NCBI GenBank assembly: GCA_905221605.1
Contig: CAJNDS010002124.1
Coordinates: 906,921-970,920, forward strand
Length of the DNA stretch: 64,000 nucleotides
Direction of reading: 5' to 3'
Source: Symbiodinium natans
Taxonomy: Eukaryota > Sar > Dinophyceae > Suessiales > Symbiodiniaceae
Part shown: one piece after another, positions 30,928 to 40,352 of the stretch
How positions within the stretch are numbered: position 1 is the first letter of the stretch
Layout of the letters: each line of letters starts with the position of its first letter
Notes under the pieces: generated by a model
Databases searched by the model: none
Seen by the model: the letters and a program-made list of their open reading frames with translations, nothing else
What the model was told of the DNA's origin: nothing
Program-made: the position numbers and the translations under genes

Positions 30928-31012
30928 GATGGTGGGCTTTCGGAAGTGTCATGTGGAGGTCGGCGTGAGTGACAAGACCTGCAGCAACGGCGAGAAAGGC
31001 ACCCCAGCTGCT
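30928..31012 (+). CDS. Candidate exon
   Basis: Reads MVGFRKCHVEVGVSDKTCSN, then GEKGTPA. A GTGAGT at 30966 and a CCTGCAG ending at 30983 sit inside it, too close together to be an intron, so only one may be real. The GEKGTP piece recalls the collagen-like exons further right. Confidence 0.3.
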
Positions 31013-31135
31013 CTAGGGCTCAGGTTAGGGTTTAGGGTTTCGGGTCTCGGGTTCAGGGTTTAACGGCACCGAAGTGTTGTTTTGGGCTGGGGCACTGATC
31101 AGCTAGGCCCTTCAACCCTGAACCCTCGACCTTCC

Positions 31136-31258
31136 TAGGTAGGATAAGGGGGACCCTTAAAAGGGAACCCCTTCTTAACCCTCTTCTGGCTCTCTTACAC
31201 AGGGACCTTATTCAGAGGGTCTATATCCCCAAGGGTCCCCCTAATCCTATCCCCTAGA
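31136..31258. mobile_element. Short inverted-repeat element, family H
   Basis: Ends TAGGATAAGGGGGACCCTT and AAGGGTCCCCCTAATCCTA are near-perfect inverted repeats around a pyrimidine-rich centre. Only one copy recognised. Confidence 0.75.
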
Positions 31259-31399
31259 CCTTGAACCCACGTACCACCCTAAACCTGCGTACCCTAGACC
31301 CTATAGCTACTGACCTGCAACCCGAAGGCTGACCCTTGGCACCAACTTACCTGCTGTGTTTGAGGGTTTAGGGTTTAGGGTTTAGGGTTTAGGGTTTAG

Positions 31400-31660
31400 G
31401 GTTCTTCTATCCTCCTCATCATCAGCACTATGCTGATCAGTGCCATGATCTGCAGATGTCTTCTGTCTTTTCTGTTACTGTGCATCATTAGTCCGGTTTC
31501 TTTTCTGTGCTTAGAGTCATTTCTACCATTTCCTGCTTGCCATCATTCCTGTTCATGGCCTGCCTGCGTTAGGGGGTCGGGTTGCGCTGTCAAGCAGAGC
31601 TGTCAGCTGCAACGTGTTTGTCTATTTTTTGTTTTTTGGTTGCGAGTTTAGGTATTTGGG
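31400..31660. other. Unique island, AT-richer
   Basis: An open plus frame (MLISAMICRCLLSFLLLCII) is hydrophobic and Cys-rich, but flanking splice or start signals are weak. Coding status undecided. Confidence 0.2.
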
Positions 31661-31757
31661 GTTTAGGGTTCAGCATTTAGGGTTCAGGTTTGGGGAATTA
31701 GGGGCTTAGGGTTATGCCAGATGTGTGGGGTTTAGGGGTGTAGGGTTTAGGGATCAC

Positions 31758-31908
31758 CACCCCCTTAACCTAAAACACCGCGGGGGTGGTGACCTTTCTG
31801 CTGGAGGCCGCGGTGTTTTTCGGAGGGTTGGGCCCATTCCACGGCCAGGAGACACAGAAAAAACACCGTGGGGGGGCGAACCCGGGTTACCACCCCTGCG
31901 GTGTTTTT
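31758..31908. mobile_element. Inverted-repeat element with AAACACCG termini
   Basis: Carries AAACACCGCGGGGGTGGT near the left and ACCACCCCTGCGGTGTTTTT at the right, plus internal CGCGGTGTTTTTC and AAAAAACACCGTGGGGG. A related pair (AAAAACACCG and CGGTGTTTTT) flanks 34722-34803. Confidence 0.65.
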
Positions 31909-31979
31909 ATTCTATAAGGCTTATCGAGATCCGGTGATCTTCAGGAGTTTCTTTTCAAGGCTTGACCCCCCTTACGTGG

Positions 31980-32310
31980 AGTGCCTACCCACGGACCTGG
32001 AGAATCCCTGAGGGCCTCCCAGAGAATCGGGATTCTCTGCGGGCGGGTACTCCGCATGAACGCTTCTCTCGTGAGCACTCCAGGGTTGCTTGCGGGATTC
32101 TCGGCAGGATTTTCTGAGACTCCAGGGATACCCTGCGGAAGTCTCTGCAAGATTTTTTGGGGTGGTCACTCTTGTGAGATTTGTTGTAGGACTCTCTGTG
32201 CGGGCGGGATTCTCTGCCTGATTTTTTGGGTGAGGGCACTCCAGGCATACTCTGCAGGATTCTGCGGGCATTCCACTAAAATTCTTGGGAAGGCACTCCA
32301 GGGATAGCCG
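31980..32310. repeat. Degenerate minisatellite
   Basis: Phrases GGCACTCCAGGGAT, GATTCTCTGCGGG and GATTTTTTGGG recur at irregular 25-60 bp spacing. The repeat keeps long frames open on both strands; these are not evidence of genes. Confidence 0.6.
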
Positions 32311-32680
32311 AGGTACCGCGGTTGGGAAACGAACAACAACATGCGGTACACCTGTGCAAACAACTCGTCCACCCAGGAAACCGACATGGATTTTCGTGCA
32401 AAAAGGGGCCTGGATAGACATTTTCAGTGGGCATTTTGGTCTTGGTCTCTGGAAGAAGAGGGAAACTTCTAGAAAATCACAATAGCTAAGCCCTAAGCCT
32501 TAAACCTAAACCTGACAAATCCCAGACCTTAACCCTAAACCCAAAACGAAAACCTTAGACAGCAACCCTAAACCCTGAACCCGCCAAACGCCCCAAACCC
32601 AAATCTGAAACCGTAAAACCTCAGCCTTAAAACCAGAAACAAATCTAGCCTCTTTTCAGGGGGTGGATATACATTTTTCC

Positions 32681-33092
32681 GGTCCAAACTTGGGCTCCAA
32701 CTCAGGTACCGAGCACCCAGCAAAACTTAATCTTGCCTTTTGTAGGGACTTATAGACCCAAAACAGGTTTAAAGTTTAACCCTACTGGGCTGCTCAGTCA
32801 AAAGTGCGGCCTTGTGGGTGCCTCCCTTTGGATTTGGACCAAAGTGTAAGGCTTTTAGGAGGTTTTCGGGTTCAGGACTACTGCTTAGCTTGTTTAAGGT
32901 TTCACTTGCCCTGGTTTAAAGTTTAAACAGAAGAGTTTAGGCCTTAGAGCTTAGGACACGAGTATGCGTGTGTTTGTCCCGTTTGTTCTTGATCTTTGTC
33001 TCTGGAAGGAGAGAGAAAAAAGAAACCAAGTAATGAACGAAGAGGGGAACTAAACCCCCTTACAAACCAGAAAAAACCTAAATTTCTCGCTC
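32681..33092. repeat. Copy 1 of a compound repeat, left arm
   Basis: Starts GGTCCAAACTTGGGCTCC and includes ACCGAGCACCC, GCGGCCTTGTGGGTGCCTCC and TTGATCTTTGTCTCTGG. Pairs with the inverted copy at 33689-34046 over most of its length. Confidence 0.9.
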
Positions 33093-33480
33093 AGCCAAAA
33101 CGGGGGCATGCAGGGGCCTTCTTGGGATCTGGACAAAAGTTTTAAGGCTTTTGGAGGTTTTAAGGTATAGGGTTTAGGGTTTAGAGTTGACTGTTTATTT
33201 AAGGTTTCGGGCTTAAGGTTCTACAACCCGAATCGGGCGGGGACCCGGGTAGCGCAGTGGTGTACACCGTACACCGCACGGCAGAGGCACCGCCATGAAT
33301 TATAGGCCTGAGGGTTTAAGGCATGCCCGGGTTTAAACTGAAGGGCTTAGTACTTAGGGCTTAGGACGCGAGTGTGTGTGTGTGTGTGTTTGTCCCTTTT
33401 GTTTTGATCTTTGTCTCTGGAAAGAGAGAAAGAAGGAAGTCAAAGTAGGGAACCAAGAGAGGCGCTAAACCCCAAACCTT
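33088..33480. repeat. Copy 2 of the compound repeat, direct and diverged
   Basis: Same order of blocks as copy 1 (CTCAGCCAAAACGGGGGC, CTTAGGACGCGAGTGTG, TGATCTTTGTCTCTGG) with inserted sequence, including GACCCGGGTAGCGCAGTGG, at 33240-33310. Confidence 0.75.
33245..33300 (+). other. tRNA A-box-like segment
   Basis: TAGCGCAGTGG fits a pol III A-box (TRGYNNARNGG). No B-box (GGTTCGAnnCC) is visible at the right distance. A related TAGCACGTTTGAGCGCG lies at 33652. It may be a relic of a tRNA-derived short element. Confidence 0.25.
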
Positions 33481-33688
33481 GAACTCTGAACCGAAGCCCT
33501 AGTGGACCTAAGCCCTAAACCCAAAACCCAGGAAACCAACAAGCAAACAGAAAGAGCAAAGGAAGCAAAACCTGGCTCCTTTTTCAGAAAGAGTGGGCAA
33601 ATATACTTTGGATGTCGGATACACAAGCCAAAGCACGCGGGCACCCAGGTAGCACGTTTGAGCGCGTGACGGCAGCCCGAAATAGAAC

Positions 33689-34046
33689 GAGCAATTTAGG
33701 CTGTTTCTGGTTTATGGGGGGGTTTAGTTCCCCTCTTTGTTCGTTATGTGGTTTCCTTTTTTCTCTCTCTCCTTCCAGAGACAAAGATCAAGAACAAAGG
33801 CACGAATACACACGCATTCGCGTCCTAAGCTCTAAGGCCTAAACCCTTCAGTTTAAACCAGGGCAAGCGAAACCTTAGCAAGCCTTAAACTTTGGTCCAG
33901 ACCCCAAGGGAGGCACCCACAAGGCCGCACTTTTGGCTGAGCAGCCCAGTAGGGTTAACTTTAAGCTTTTTGGGTGTGTAAGTCCCAATAGGAAAGTTTA
34001 AGTTTTGTGGGTGCTCGGTACGTGAGTTTAAGGCCAAGTTTGGACC
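33689..34046. repeat. Copy 3 of the compound repeat, inverted
   Basis: Reverse complement of 32681-33092: ends CAAGTTTGGACC, contains GGGTGCTCGGTACG, GGAGGCACCCACAAGGCCGC and CCAGAGACAAAGATCAA. Arms are separated by about 600 bp. Confidence 0.9.
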
Positions 34047-34369
34047 TGAAGCCCGGAGCTGGGTCTGCCAGCACTCCACAGAAGCAGAAAAAACCCTCTC
34101 TGGGCAAACGGGGTACTCGCAGGATTTTAGCGGTTTAAGCCTTTGTTTGGGGTTTGGAAGCTAGAAGGCGTGGGTGCGTGCGTTGATTGTTGGATTGTCC
34201 CGAGTCTTGTGGTTGCCACATCGTGAAAAGACCCTTGGCCAGGTCCTTTTTTTTGGAAGTCTGCAAGGTGGGGGCTTCAATTGTTTGTCTGACTCGTATC
34301 CTGTTTGTTAAACCACGGTGGCGGCCAGTTTTGGGAGTGGAAGAGAACTAAGTTTCAGCATCCTGATAA

Positions 34370-34645
34370 TCAAGAGAAGATCCAGTGCCTCGTCTCCTTT
34401 GCACCCGTTTTCTGGGCAGTGCAAGATCACAGTATCCAAAGTAGTGGCGCAAAGAACACGTTAAGTGGAGCCCCGAGATATACATCAAGCCCTGTTTTTT
34501 TAAAAGTTTGAAGCGGGGGGTCCAGTATCTCGTTGCCTGGGCAGTCGGTTTTTGGCACAGGGCAGGATTGCAGAGTCCATAATAGTTGCAAAAAATGAGT
34601 TTAAGCGGAACCCCGACATACACCTTAAGCCCAGTTTTTTGATGG
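34370..34645. repeat. Tandem duplication, period about 140 bp
   Basis: CCAGTGCCTCGTCTCC through AAGCCCTGTTTTTT (34382-34500) is repeated in diverged form as CCAGTATCTCGTTGCC through AAGCCCAGTTTTTT (34521-34640). Confidence 0.7.
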
Positions 34646-34721
34646 GTTAGAAATCCCAAACGTGGTTTTTTAAATGTTTTTCGGCTTCGGATTTGGGCGA
34701 GGTGCGGGTGCGAAAACCAAG

Positions 34722-34803
34722 GAAAAACACCGAACCCCCCAGGACCCCAATCGAAAAAAAACTGCGGGGGTCCCCCCCCCCCCCCCCCCTCCGGTGTTTT
34801 TCT
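34722..34803. mobile_element. AAACACCG inverted-repeat element with a C-run
   Basis: GGAAAAACACCGAACCCCC on the left, CCGGTGTTTTTC on the right, enclosing a run of about 20 C. Confidence 0.55.
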
Positions 34804-35043
34804 TAAGGGGTGGTGATGGTTTAGGGCTAAGCGTGTTCATAGAGTTCAGCGCATGGGGTCGCAGGGTTGCGGGTAGGGCTGGCCCATTCGATTGCGACGG
34901 TTTGCATGCCCTAAGCTCGAAATTCCCCAAAAACAACCCAATTCGACCCTAAACCCTAACCCTAAACCCTAAACAATAAAACCCTAAACCCCAATACCCT
35001 AAGCCCCAAAGCCCAATCTTCTGACCAGGCTGTCTCGCATCAG

Positions 35044-35096
35044 AGAAGAGCAAGGTCTGTGGCCAGCTCACTGAGACGAAGGAGGCCACCCCATAA
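35044..35096 (+). CDS. Candidate terminal exon
   Basis: After TCTCGCATCAG the frame reads KSKVCGQLTETKEATP and TAA. CCCTAAA left, TTAGGG right. Product unknown. Confidence 0.4.
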
Positions 35097-35419
35097 TTAG
35101 GGTTTATACACGTACAATAAAGTTTAGGGTTTAGAGTTTAGGGTTTAGGGTTTACTTTGATGAAAAGGGGGTGAGGAGGATTTAGTGTTTCCAGGCCAGG
35201 GAGCTTATATACCCCTTTTGTGAAGGGTTTGGGGTTGTAATCTTCAAGTCCCTAGACGCCCTGGTTCGTTCAGAGTTTAGGCCCCAAACTGCCATGAGTT
35301 CCGAATGTACCTTATACCGGAATAAATTAAGGGATCTAGGGCTCCTGAAAGTAGTGCAAGAGTTCTAGGATCATTATTGCAACTGAGACAATCCGAGATC
35401 TAAATTCTGGTCCTCTTTC

Positions 35420-35503
35420 AAGCTCCGAAAGGCGGGATCGTATGTCGTGGACTGTGGCGGCAAGGGCGGCAAGTACGCTTGGATCGAGATGCCTGGCAAC
35501 GCG
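35420..35503 (+). CDS. Exon of a fucolectin or F5/8C-like domain
   Basis: Reads KAGSYVVDCGGKGGKYAWIE, then MPGNA. The order Cys, Gly, Gly-Lys-Tyr, hydrophobics, then (L/M)PG is the hallmark core of this extracellular carbohydrate-binding fold. It ends at GCAAGT (35504), a GC-type donor with otherwise consensus sequence. The acceptor is CTCTTTCAAG. The next matching piece is at 35946. Confidence 0.6.
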
Positions 35504-35678
35504 GCAAGTCCTTAAGGTTTAGATCTTTGTGAGACTTTTAGTAGAATCTCCATAACGAGACCCCCCCCCAAAAAAAAAAAAAAAAGGAGAAAAAGTCGGA
35601 AACCTCCCAGTTGAGATCTGTTCTTAGTTTAAATTATCTTCTTGGCTCGGTCTTCTTTTTTGTCGCTCACGCGCGCAG

Positions 35679-35730
35679 GGCCGACTGCGAAGACCCGAAA
35701 AAGTCGGGCTCCCTCGATTCTCAGGCCCTA
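35679..35730 (+). CDS. Possible exon
   Basis: A strong acceptor (TCGCTCACGCGCGCAG) followed by ADCEDPKKSGSLDSQ in one frame or GRLRRPEKVGLPRFS in another. It lies between two exons that fit each other well without it, so it may be alternative or false. Confidence 0.3.
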
Positions 35731-35876
35731 AAGCCTTAAACAGCAGACTTTTCGGGCGCAACCATTAGGCTTCTTTTGTTGCTTGTGTTTTTTGTAGCGC
35801 TTAAGTAAGGAGCTTATGCACCCCAGAATGAAGACCTAAGCCCAAAATCCTTGAAATCCTGAAAACTCACTTACGA

Positions 35877-35925
35877 GGACCCAGAATAGGCTCTTATTTC
35901 CATTCTGTTAGGGTTTAGGTTCCCG
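35877..35925. mobile_element. Family B element, truncated
   Basis: GGACCCAGAATAGGC and the following TTATTTCC match the left end of family B; it breaks off after GGTTCCCGTAG. Confidence 0.5.
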
Positions 35926-35945
35926 TAGCCCCTGGATCAAGGCAA

Positions 35946-35991
35946 GACCCGAAGCATTAACATCGCTGGCGTGGAGGTCGAACAGGCCGGG
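35946..35991 (+). CDS. Exon of a fucolectin or F5/8C-like domain
   Basis: Reads TRSINIAGVEVEQAG, the expected arginine-led strand and L-x-x-x-E-V-x-V strand that follow the MPG motif of the 35420 exon. Joined directly at phase 0 the two give MPGNA-TRSINIAGVEV, which is family-like. The boundary AAG|ACC on the left and GG|GTATTG on the right are my choice; the phase into the next exon is not reconciled. Confidence 0.5.
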
Positions 35992-36148
35992 GTATTGGCG
36001 ACTCAGCAAAGTCACCGGCCCTCGAGGGTTTAGGGCTTAGGGTTTGGGGTATTTAGGGTTTAGGATTAATTAGGGTTTAGGGTTTCAGGAAGCCTGAAAT
36101 TTGGGTTTTGCTGCCCAGCTCAAGTTCACGATCTAGGGATAATGTCAG

Positions 36149-36226
36149 GTGCGCACGGTTTGCTCCATCTACCGCTTGTCAAGTCCTTGGATTATCGTGC
36201 CCGAGAGGGAGGTGGTTTCACGGAGG
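36149..36226 (+). CDS. Internal exon with canonical splice sites
   Basis: GATAATGTCAG, then exactly 26 codons (VRTVCSIYRLSSPWIIVPER, then EVVSRR), then GTAGGT at 36227. Likely continues the gene of the preceding two exons. Product of this part unknown. Confidence 0.5.
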
Positions 36227-36400
36227 GTAGGTACCTAGGGAACCTCAAGGCAGCCTAGGGGGCAGCTTAGGGAGCCTTAGGGAGTAGTGGAGAGCATTAG
36301 GGGACCTTGGGTTACATAACTCTAAACCCTAAACCCTAAACTCTAAACCCTAAACCCTAAACCCTAAACCCTAAATCCACCCCTCCCTTAAGGACTTCAG

Positions 36401-36469
36401 AACTGGAAACGCTTCCTGACACAGCTGAACAAGAAGGCCCCGAAGCTCCCCCTTCTCGAGGCTCCCTAG
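36401..36469 (+). CDS. Terminal exon
   Basis: After AAGGACTTCAG the frame reads NWKRFLTQLNKKAPKLPLLE, then AP and TAG. Basic and helical. CCCTAAA left, long TTTAGGG array right. Possibly the end of the gene with the lectin-like exons. Confidence 0.55.
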   Translation, partial: NWKRFLTQLNKKAPKLPLLEAP

Positions 36470-36493
36470 ACTCCCAAACTTCCTAAACCCGGT

Positions 36494-36600
36494 AGGGTTT
36501 AGGGTTTAGGGTTTAGGGTTTAGGGTTTAGGGTTTAGGGTTTAGGGTTTAGGGTTTAGGGTTTAGGGTTTAGGGTGTAGGGTGTAGGGTTTAGGGTTTAG
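36494..36600 (+). repeat. TTTAGGG array
   Basis: About 15 units with two TGTAGGG variants, starting about 25 bp after the stop of the preceding exon. Confidence 0.95.
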
Positions 36601-36672
36601 GGTTAGGGCTTAAGCTCCTGAAGCTCCCCCCTAAACGCCCGAACGCCCGATGTGATTTCGTTGCCCCGCCAG

Positions 36673-36711
36673 GCTGCGATCTGTGAGCAGGCCGGATTTT
36701 CACCAATTTTA
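36673..36711 (+). CDS. Possible short exon
   Basis: After GCCCCGCCAG the frame reads AAICEQAGFSPIL. TTTAGGG on the right. Right boundary unclear. Confidence 0.3.
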
Positions 36712-36890
36712 GGATTCCTGGGGTTTAGGGTTTAGGGTTTCGGGTTTAGGGATTAGGGTTCAGGACTCCTGTGGTTTAGTTGGGGTTTCGGGTTTCGGGT
36801 CCAGGGTTTAGGCAGGGCTTGCAGTTTGTTTCACGGCTTCCGGTGTTACCCCCCCACGCGTAACGGCCGCTACCCCGAAATATTCCTCAG

Positions 36891-36938
36891 ATATGGCTGC
36901 TCAAGCGATCCCGTGTCGGGGCTCTCTACCCTTCAAAG
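36891..36938 (+). CDS. Candidate exon with an ATG
   Basis: ATATTCCTCAG, then MAAQAIPCRGSLPFK, then GTAGAAG at 36939. Good splice context. Past the donor the frame stays open and includes a 15 bp direct duplication (TGCTGCTTCCACACC twice). Confidence 0.4.
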
Positions 36939-37068
36939 GTAGAAGTCGCGACTTAACTGTTGGGCGGAGTTGCTGCTTCCACACCTGCTGCTTCCACACC
37001 TTTAAACCATAAAACCCGAGCATCCTAAACCTTCAACCCTAAACCCCAAACCTTCATGAAGCCTTATA

Positions 37069-37185
37069 AACCCCAAGCTCTCCATCACCGGCTACAGCCT
37101 TAAGAAATTCCTCAACACCCTGTCTGCTCTTCACTACAAACTCCGGAGACCCAAACATAGAGGCAAAGCACCCACAAAACAACCC
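37069..37185 (+). CDS. Candidate exon
   Basis: Reads KLSITGYSLKKFLNTLSALH, then YKLRRPKHRGKAPTK, one of the most protein-like islands. It starts after an in-frame TAA at 37066 and has CCCTAAA repeats on the right. Basic C-terminal side. Product unknown. Confidence 0.5.
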
Positions 37186-37324
37186 TCAACCCTCAATCAC
37201 ACCCTAAACCCTAAACCCTAAACCCTAAACCCTAAACCCTAAACCCTAAACCCTAAACGGCCCTAAACCCTTGGTGCGCACCTCAAGTGCCCTACCTTCT
37301 TTTGAACTCCTTCCCTTCCTGAAG

Positions 37325-37390
37325 CTCACATCTTCAACGAAAGCGGGCAAGGGCGCCCAACCTGTGGGGGAACGGCTACCCTTACTCTGA
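37325..37390 (+). CDS. Candidate terminal exon
   Basis: Following TTCCTTCCCTTCCTGAAG, reads LTSSTKAGKGAQPVGERLPL, then L and TGA. Pyrimidine-rich upstream tract. The minus strand is also open. Confidence 0.35.
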   Translation, partial: LTSSTKAGKGAQPVGERLPLL

Positions 37391-37530
37391 GGCAAGGACG
37401 AACACCCTGAAGCCCTCGAGCCCTCAAAAACCTGGAGTGTTGGGAAGCCCCAACCGCCCCCACCCACCTGGTTAGGGTTTAGGGGTTTGGGGATTAGGGT
37501 TTAGGGGTTTGGGGTGTAGGGACATGCCAG

Positions 37531-37593
37531 GTCGTCTTTGAGAGGCCAGCGAAAGGTGCTGTGAAGTGCTATCACTACGCTCCTTTGACTTGA
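37531..37593 (+). CDS. Candidate terminal exon
   Basis: After GACATGCCAG the frame reads VVFERPAKGAVKCYHYAPLT and TGA. TTTAGGG-type on the left. Confidence 0.35.
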   Translation, partial: VVFERPAKGAVKCYHYAPLT

Positions 37594-37821
37594 TGAATGG
37601 CTAGGCCTCAGGGCTTAGAGGGTTTACGGTTTGGGGCATTTGGGTTCCCTAAGCCCTAAACTCTGAACCCAAGACTTGCTGGCCCAGGAAAGCAGGGAAG
37701 CAACCCTCAGCCCGAACATCACTCAAAGGAGTTTACGGTTAAGGGGTTCGAGTACAAAACCCTAAACCCTAAACTCTAAACCCCAAACCCTAAACCCTAA
37801 ACCCTAAACCCTACTTGGGGT

Positions 37822-37878
37822 CTCAAGATCCTGGGGGTGGGATATGCCTTTGGGGATCGTTTGGGGGCCCGAGCCTAG
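37822..37878 (+). CDS. Candidate exon
   Basis: Reads LKILGVGYAFGDRLGARA and TAG. CCCTAAA left, TTTAGGG right. Splice sites weak. Confidence 0.3.
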   Translation, partial: LKILGVGYAFGDRLGARA

Positions 37879-38060
37879 CCACTACACCCTCCACCTGAGA
37901 CACGACAGGATGCCTGAGTCGACCCAAACCCTGAAGCTTAGGGTTTAGGGTTTAGGGTTTAGGGTTTAGGGTTTAGGGTTGAGGGTTTAGGGTTCAGGGC
38001 TGAGGGCTTAGGGTTGAGGGTTTAGGGTTTCGGGCCGAAACCCTAAGCCCTAAACCTCAG

Positions 38061-38125
38061 CCGCGTGCCCACAAGGATTCGTATTCCGGCGTGGAAGAGA
38101 CCGTGAAAGTGAAAGGCTGGTTCGG
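38061..38125 (+). CDS. Candidate internal exon
   Basis: After AAACCTCAG the frame reads PRAHKDSYSGVEETVKVKGW, then FG, to a GTTAAG at 38126. CCCTAAA left, TTTAGGG right. Beta-strand-like (ETVKVKGWF). Confidence 0.45.
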
Positions 38126-38587
38126 GTTAAGGGCTGCTTAGTTTAGGGTTTTTTGTTTTTGAACCCTAATCCTAAACCCTAAACCCTAAACCCTAAACCC
38201 TAAACCCTAAACCCTGAGTTTAGTTTTTCAATAGGAGGGCTCGGGGTTTGCACTACCTCTTGCCGGTCTACGTGCTGCATGGTTTGGTACTCCGGCTGCA
38301 TCTGAAATGCAGGTTCAGGGTTTAGGGATTATAGGGTTTAGTTTAGGGCTTAGGTTTTAGGGTGGAGAGTTTAGGGTTTAGGGTTTAAGGTTTAGGGTTT
38401 GAAGTTATTCGTGGTCCTGTCTCTGGGACATCGGACAGATCTGTAGGTTCTGGGAACTGGAAAGCTGTTTACCCCGAAACTCCGAATCCATAGACCCTAA
38501 ACAGTAAACCCTAAACCCTGAACCCTAAACCCTAAACACATTCAGGGTTCAGGGCTAGGGTTTAGGGCTCAGGGTGTTGAAATCCCC

Positions 38588-38684
38588 GAGCTCCTCTTTA
38601 CCCCTGTGGGAGGCACTACGTACATCTCGGCCGTATGCCACACCTCTGGGAAAGTCGGCCCACCCGGCTCGAAAGGCGTCAAAG
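38588..38684 (+). CDS. Collagen-like exon 1
   Basis: Reads ELLFTPVGGTTYISAVCHTS, then GKVGPPGSKGVK, so the last 12 residues are four Gly-X-Y triplets. It ends at phase 1 if a GC donor (GCCAGG, 38685) is used, matching the split-Gly start of the next collagen exon. The left boundary is uncertain. A secreted or cell-surface collagen-like protein is implied; alga-type collagens have no assured function. Confidence 0.55.
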
Positions 38685-38960
38685 GCCAGGGGCCTTGCTT
38701 CATTCGACCCTCAAAATCTTGGGGTTTAGGGTTTAGGGTTTTTGAATTTGGGGTTTTGGGCTTAGGTAGTTAAGGGACCTATAAATCCGATAGTCCCTAA
38801 AAAAGCCCTGTAGAGCCCATGAACTCTGTAGACCCGAAGGAAGAGCCTACTAACGCATGTGGACTCCTTAGGCCCTAGCCCCGAGAATCCCAGACACACT
38901 CAACCCTAATCCCTAAATACACCCTAACACCTCCTAAATAAGCCCTAAACCCCAAACCCT

Positions 38961-39087
38961 ACAGGGTGGGGCCCCCTAGTTATATTATAAGTAGAGTTAT
39001 AAGGGCCCTAAATTGGGTTATAAGGACCCTAAGTTAGGTTATAAGTCTCTTAACTACAGTTAGTATAGTAAGGGGGCCCCACCCTGT
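38961..39087. mobile_element. Family A element, complete
   Basis: Ends ACAGGGTGGGGCCCCCTA and TAAGGGGGCCCCACCCTGT are inverted. The interior has AGAGTTATAAGGGCCC and TAAGGACCCTAAGTTAGG. The best-preserved copy in the window. Confidence 0.85.
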
Positions 39088-39265
39088 AAACCCCAAACCC
39101 CAGACCAAGGAGGCTTTTCGCGCTAAGCTCTGGGGTTTGGGGGCTTCCCTTTTCTCCCGTGAATGGAGATTTGGGTTTAGGGTTTAGGGTTCAGGGCTTC
39201 GGGTTTTTAACTTTTGGGTTTAGGGTTTGCTGTTCGGTTATTCTGTGTGTACCTGCTAGCTGTAG

Positions 39266-39329
39266 TTCCTGAAGACACTCACCAAGGACTTAGAAAGTTC
39301 AGGAAAAGAACTGCGCTTGAAAGCTCGAG
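39266..39329 (+). CDS. Candidate exon
   Basis: After TGCTAGCTGTAG the frame reads FLKTLTKDLESSGKELRLKA, a helix, with TTTAGGG repeats right after. If the collagen exons at 38684 and 39732 splice directly, this one is skipped or false. Confidence 0.35.
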
Positions 39330-39440
39330 GTTGGGTTTAGAGTTTAGGGTTGTTTAGGGTTTAGGCTTTGGGCTTTGGGCTTTAGGGTTTTGGGTTTCGG
39401 GTTTGGGGTTTTGGGTTCTGGGTTCTTTTCGATCTTGGTC

Positions 39441-39655
39441 GGCAGGTGTGGGAGGGGATTGGGTTGCGAAAAAACTGATGCAGGATTTTAGCATCAACAG
39501 ACCCAACTTATTGACAATAAGCATACAAAGTTCCCTGAGCCTTCAAGAACCTGGGAGAGGTGCATCTCAGGGAGCGCGTATGGGGACGGGATGCCCTGAC
39601 CCTTTCGAGTTTAAGACGGAATATTGGGGAGCACTTGTGATGTCACTGTTTCGGT
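39441..39655 (+). CDS. Candidate exon
   Basis: Open from after TCTTGGTCGGCAG: DWVAKKLMQDFSINRPNLLT, then ISIQSSLSLQEPGRGA, then FEFKTEYWGALVMSLFR, ending near a GTAAAG. About 70 codons. Like the 39266 island it lies within the presumed collagen intron, so its membership is unclear. Confidence 0.35.
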
Positions 39656-39731
39656 AAAGGGGGGGGGGGTGGGCGGGAGGGGTGAAAATTGGGGGGGGGA
39701 GGGGGCGAGTTTCTGTGGCCACGCTTTCCAG

Positions 39732-39767
39732 GAGACAAGGGCCCCGCGGGCAACGCTGGCGCACCAG
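39732..39767 (+). CDS. Collagen-like exon 2, 36 nt
   Basis: ACGCTTTCCAG, then 36 nt reading G-DKGPAGNAGAP with split glycines at both ends (phase 1-1), then GTAGCG. With a later donor (GTGAGT after GSAGSKGEAGTNP) it extends to about 39804. The 36 nt form keeps the Gly-X-Y register into the next exon. Confidence 0.65.
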
Positions 39768-40141
39768 GTAGCGCCGGCTCAAAAGGCGAAGCAGGCACGA
39801 ACCCTGTGAGTTTGAGAGGGTCCGGCATTTGGGGGTTTGGTTTGGGGGCTTATAAAGCTCTGGGAGATTCGGCTTCGAGAGTTTCATCCGGGTTTAGGCC
39901 TGGCTTTAGTTGTTGCGGGCTTCTATTGCCTCGTAGCATTGACTTCTCGAGGCCTCTTCCCCCCAGCCTGCAACCTTGCATTGGCCTAAACCCTAAACCC
40001 TAAACCCTCAGCCAGCCCCAAAATGCTGACCTGTCAAGGCATACCCAAAACCAGAAACCCCTAACGCTAAACCCGAAACCCTAAACTCTAAACGCAACAC
40101 ATACGCCACACAAAGCCGAACTCCACGTACCAAGTCTGCGG

Positions 40142-40249
40142 GGACCCAGAGTAGGCCCTTATTCCCCTTCTTTCAGGGTTCAGGTTCCCTTGGAAGCCCT
40201 GTAGATAACAGAAAGGGCACCCTTTTATTCCTAGGATACTCTTCGGTCA
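40142..40249. mobile_element. Family B element
   Basis: GGACCCAGAGTAGGCCC on the left and CCTAGGATACTCTTCGGTC on the right; GGTTCCCTTGG and AAAGGGCACCCTT inside. Confidence 0.75.
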
Positions 40250-40352
40250 CCCTAAACCCTAAACCGCAAACCCTAAACCCCAAACCCTAAACCCCAAACC
40301 CTGAACCCTAAACCCTAAACCCTAAACCCTAAACCCTAAACCCTAAACGCAG

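Noticed and set aside
31941-32485. Overlapping open frames of up to 149 codons on both strands
   Set aside because: They arise from the degenerate GGCACTCCAGGGAT-type repeat and show no consistent coding character.
33240-33310. Functional tRNA gene
   Set aside because: The A-box-like TAGCGCAGTGG has no B-box, anticodon stem or acceptor stem around it.
34670-34952. Proline-rich and glycine-rich proteins on both strands
   Set aside because: They span the C-run of an inverted-repeat element and have no start or splice support.
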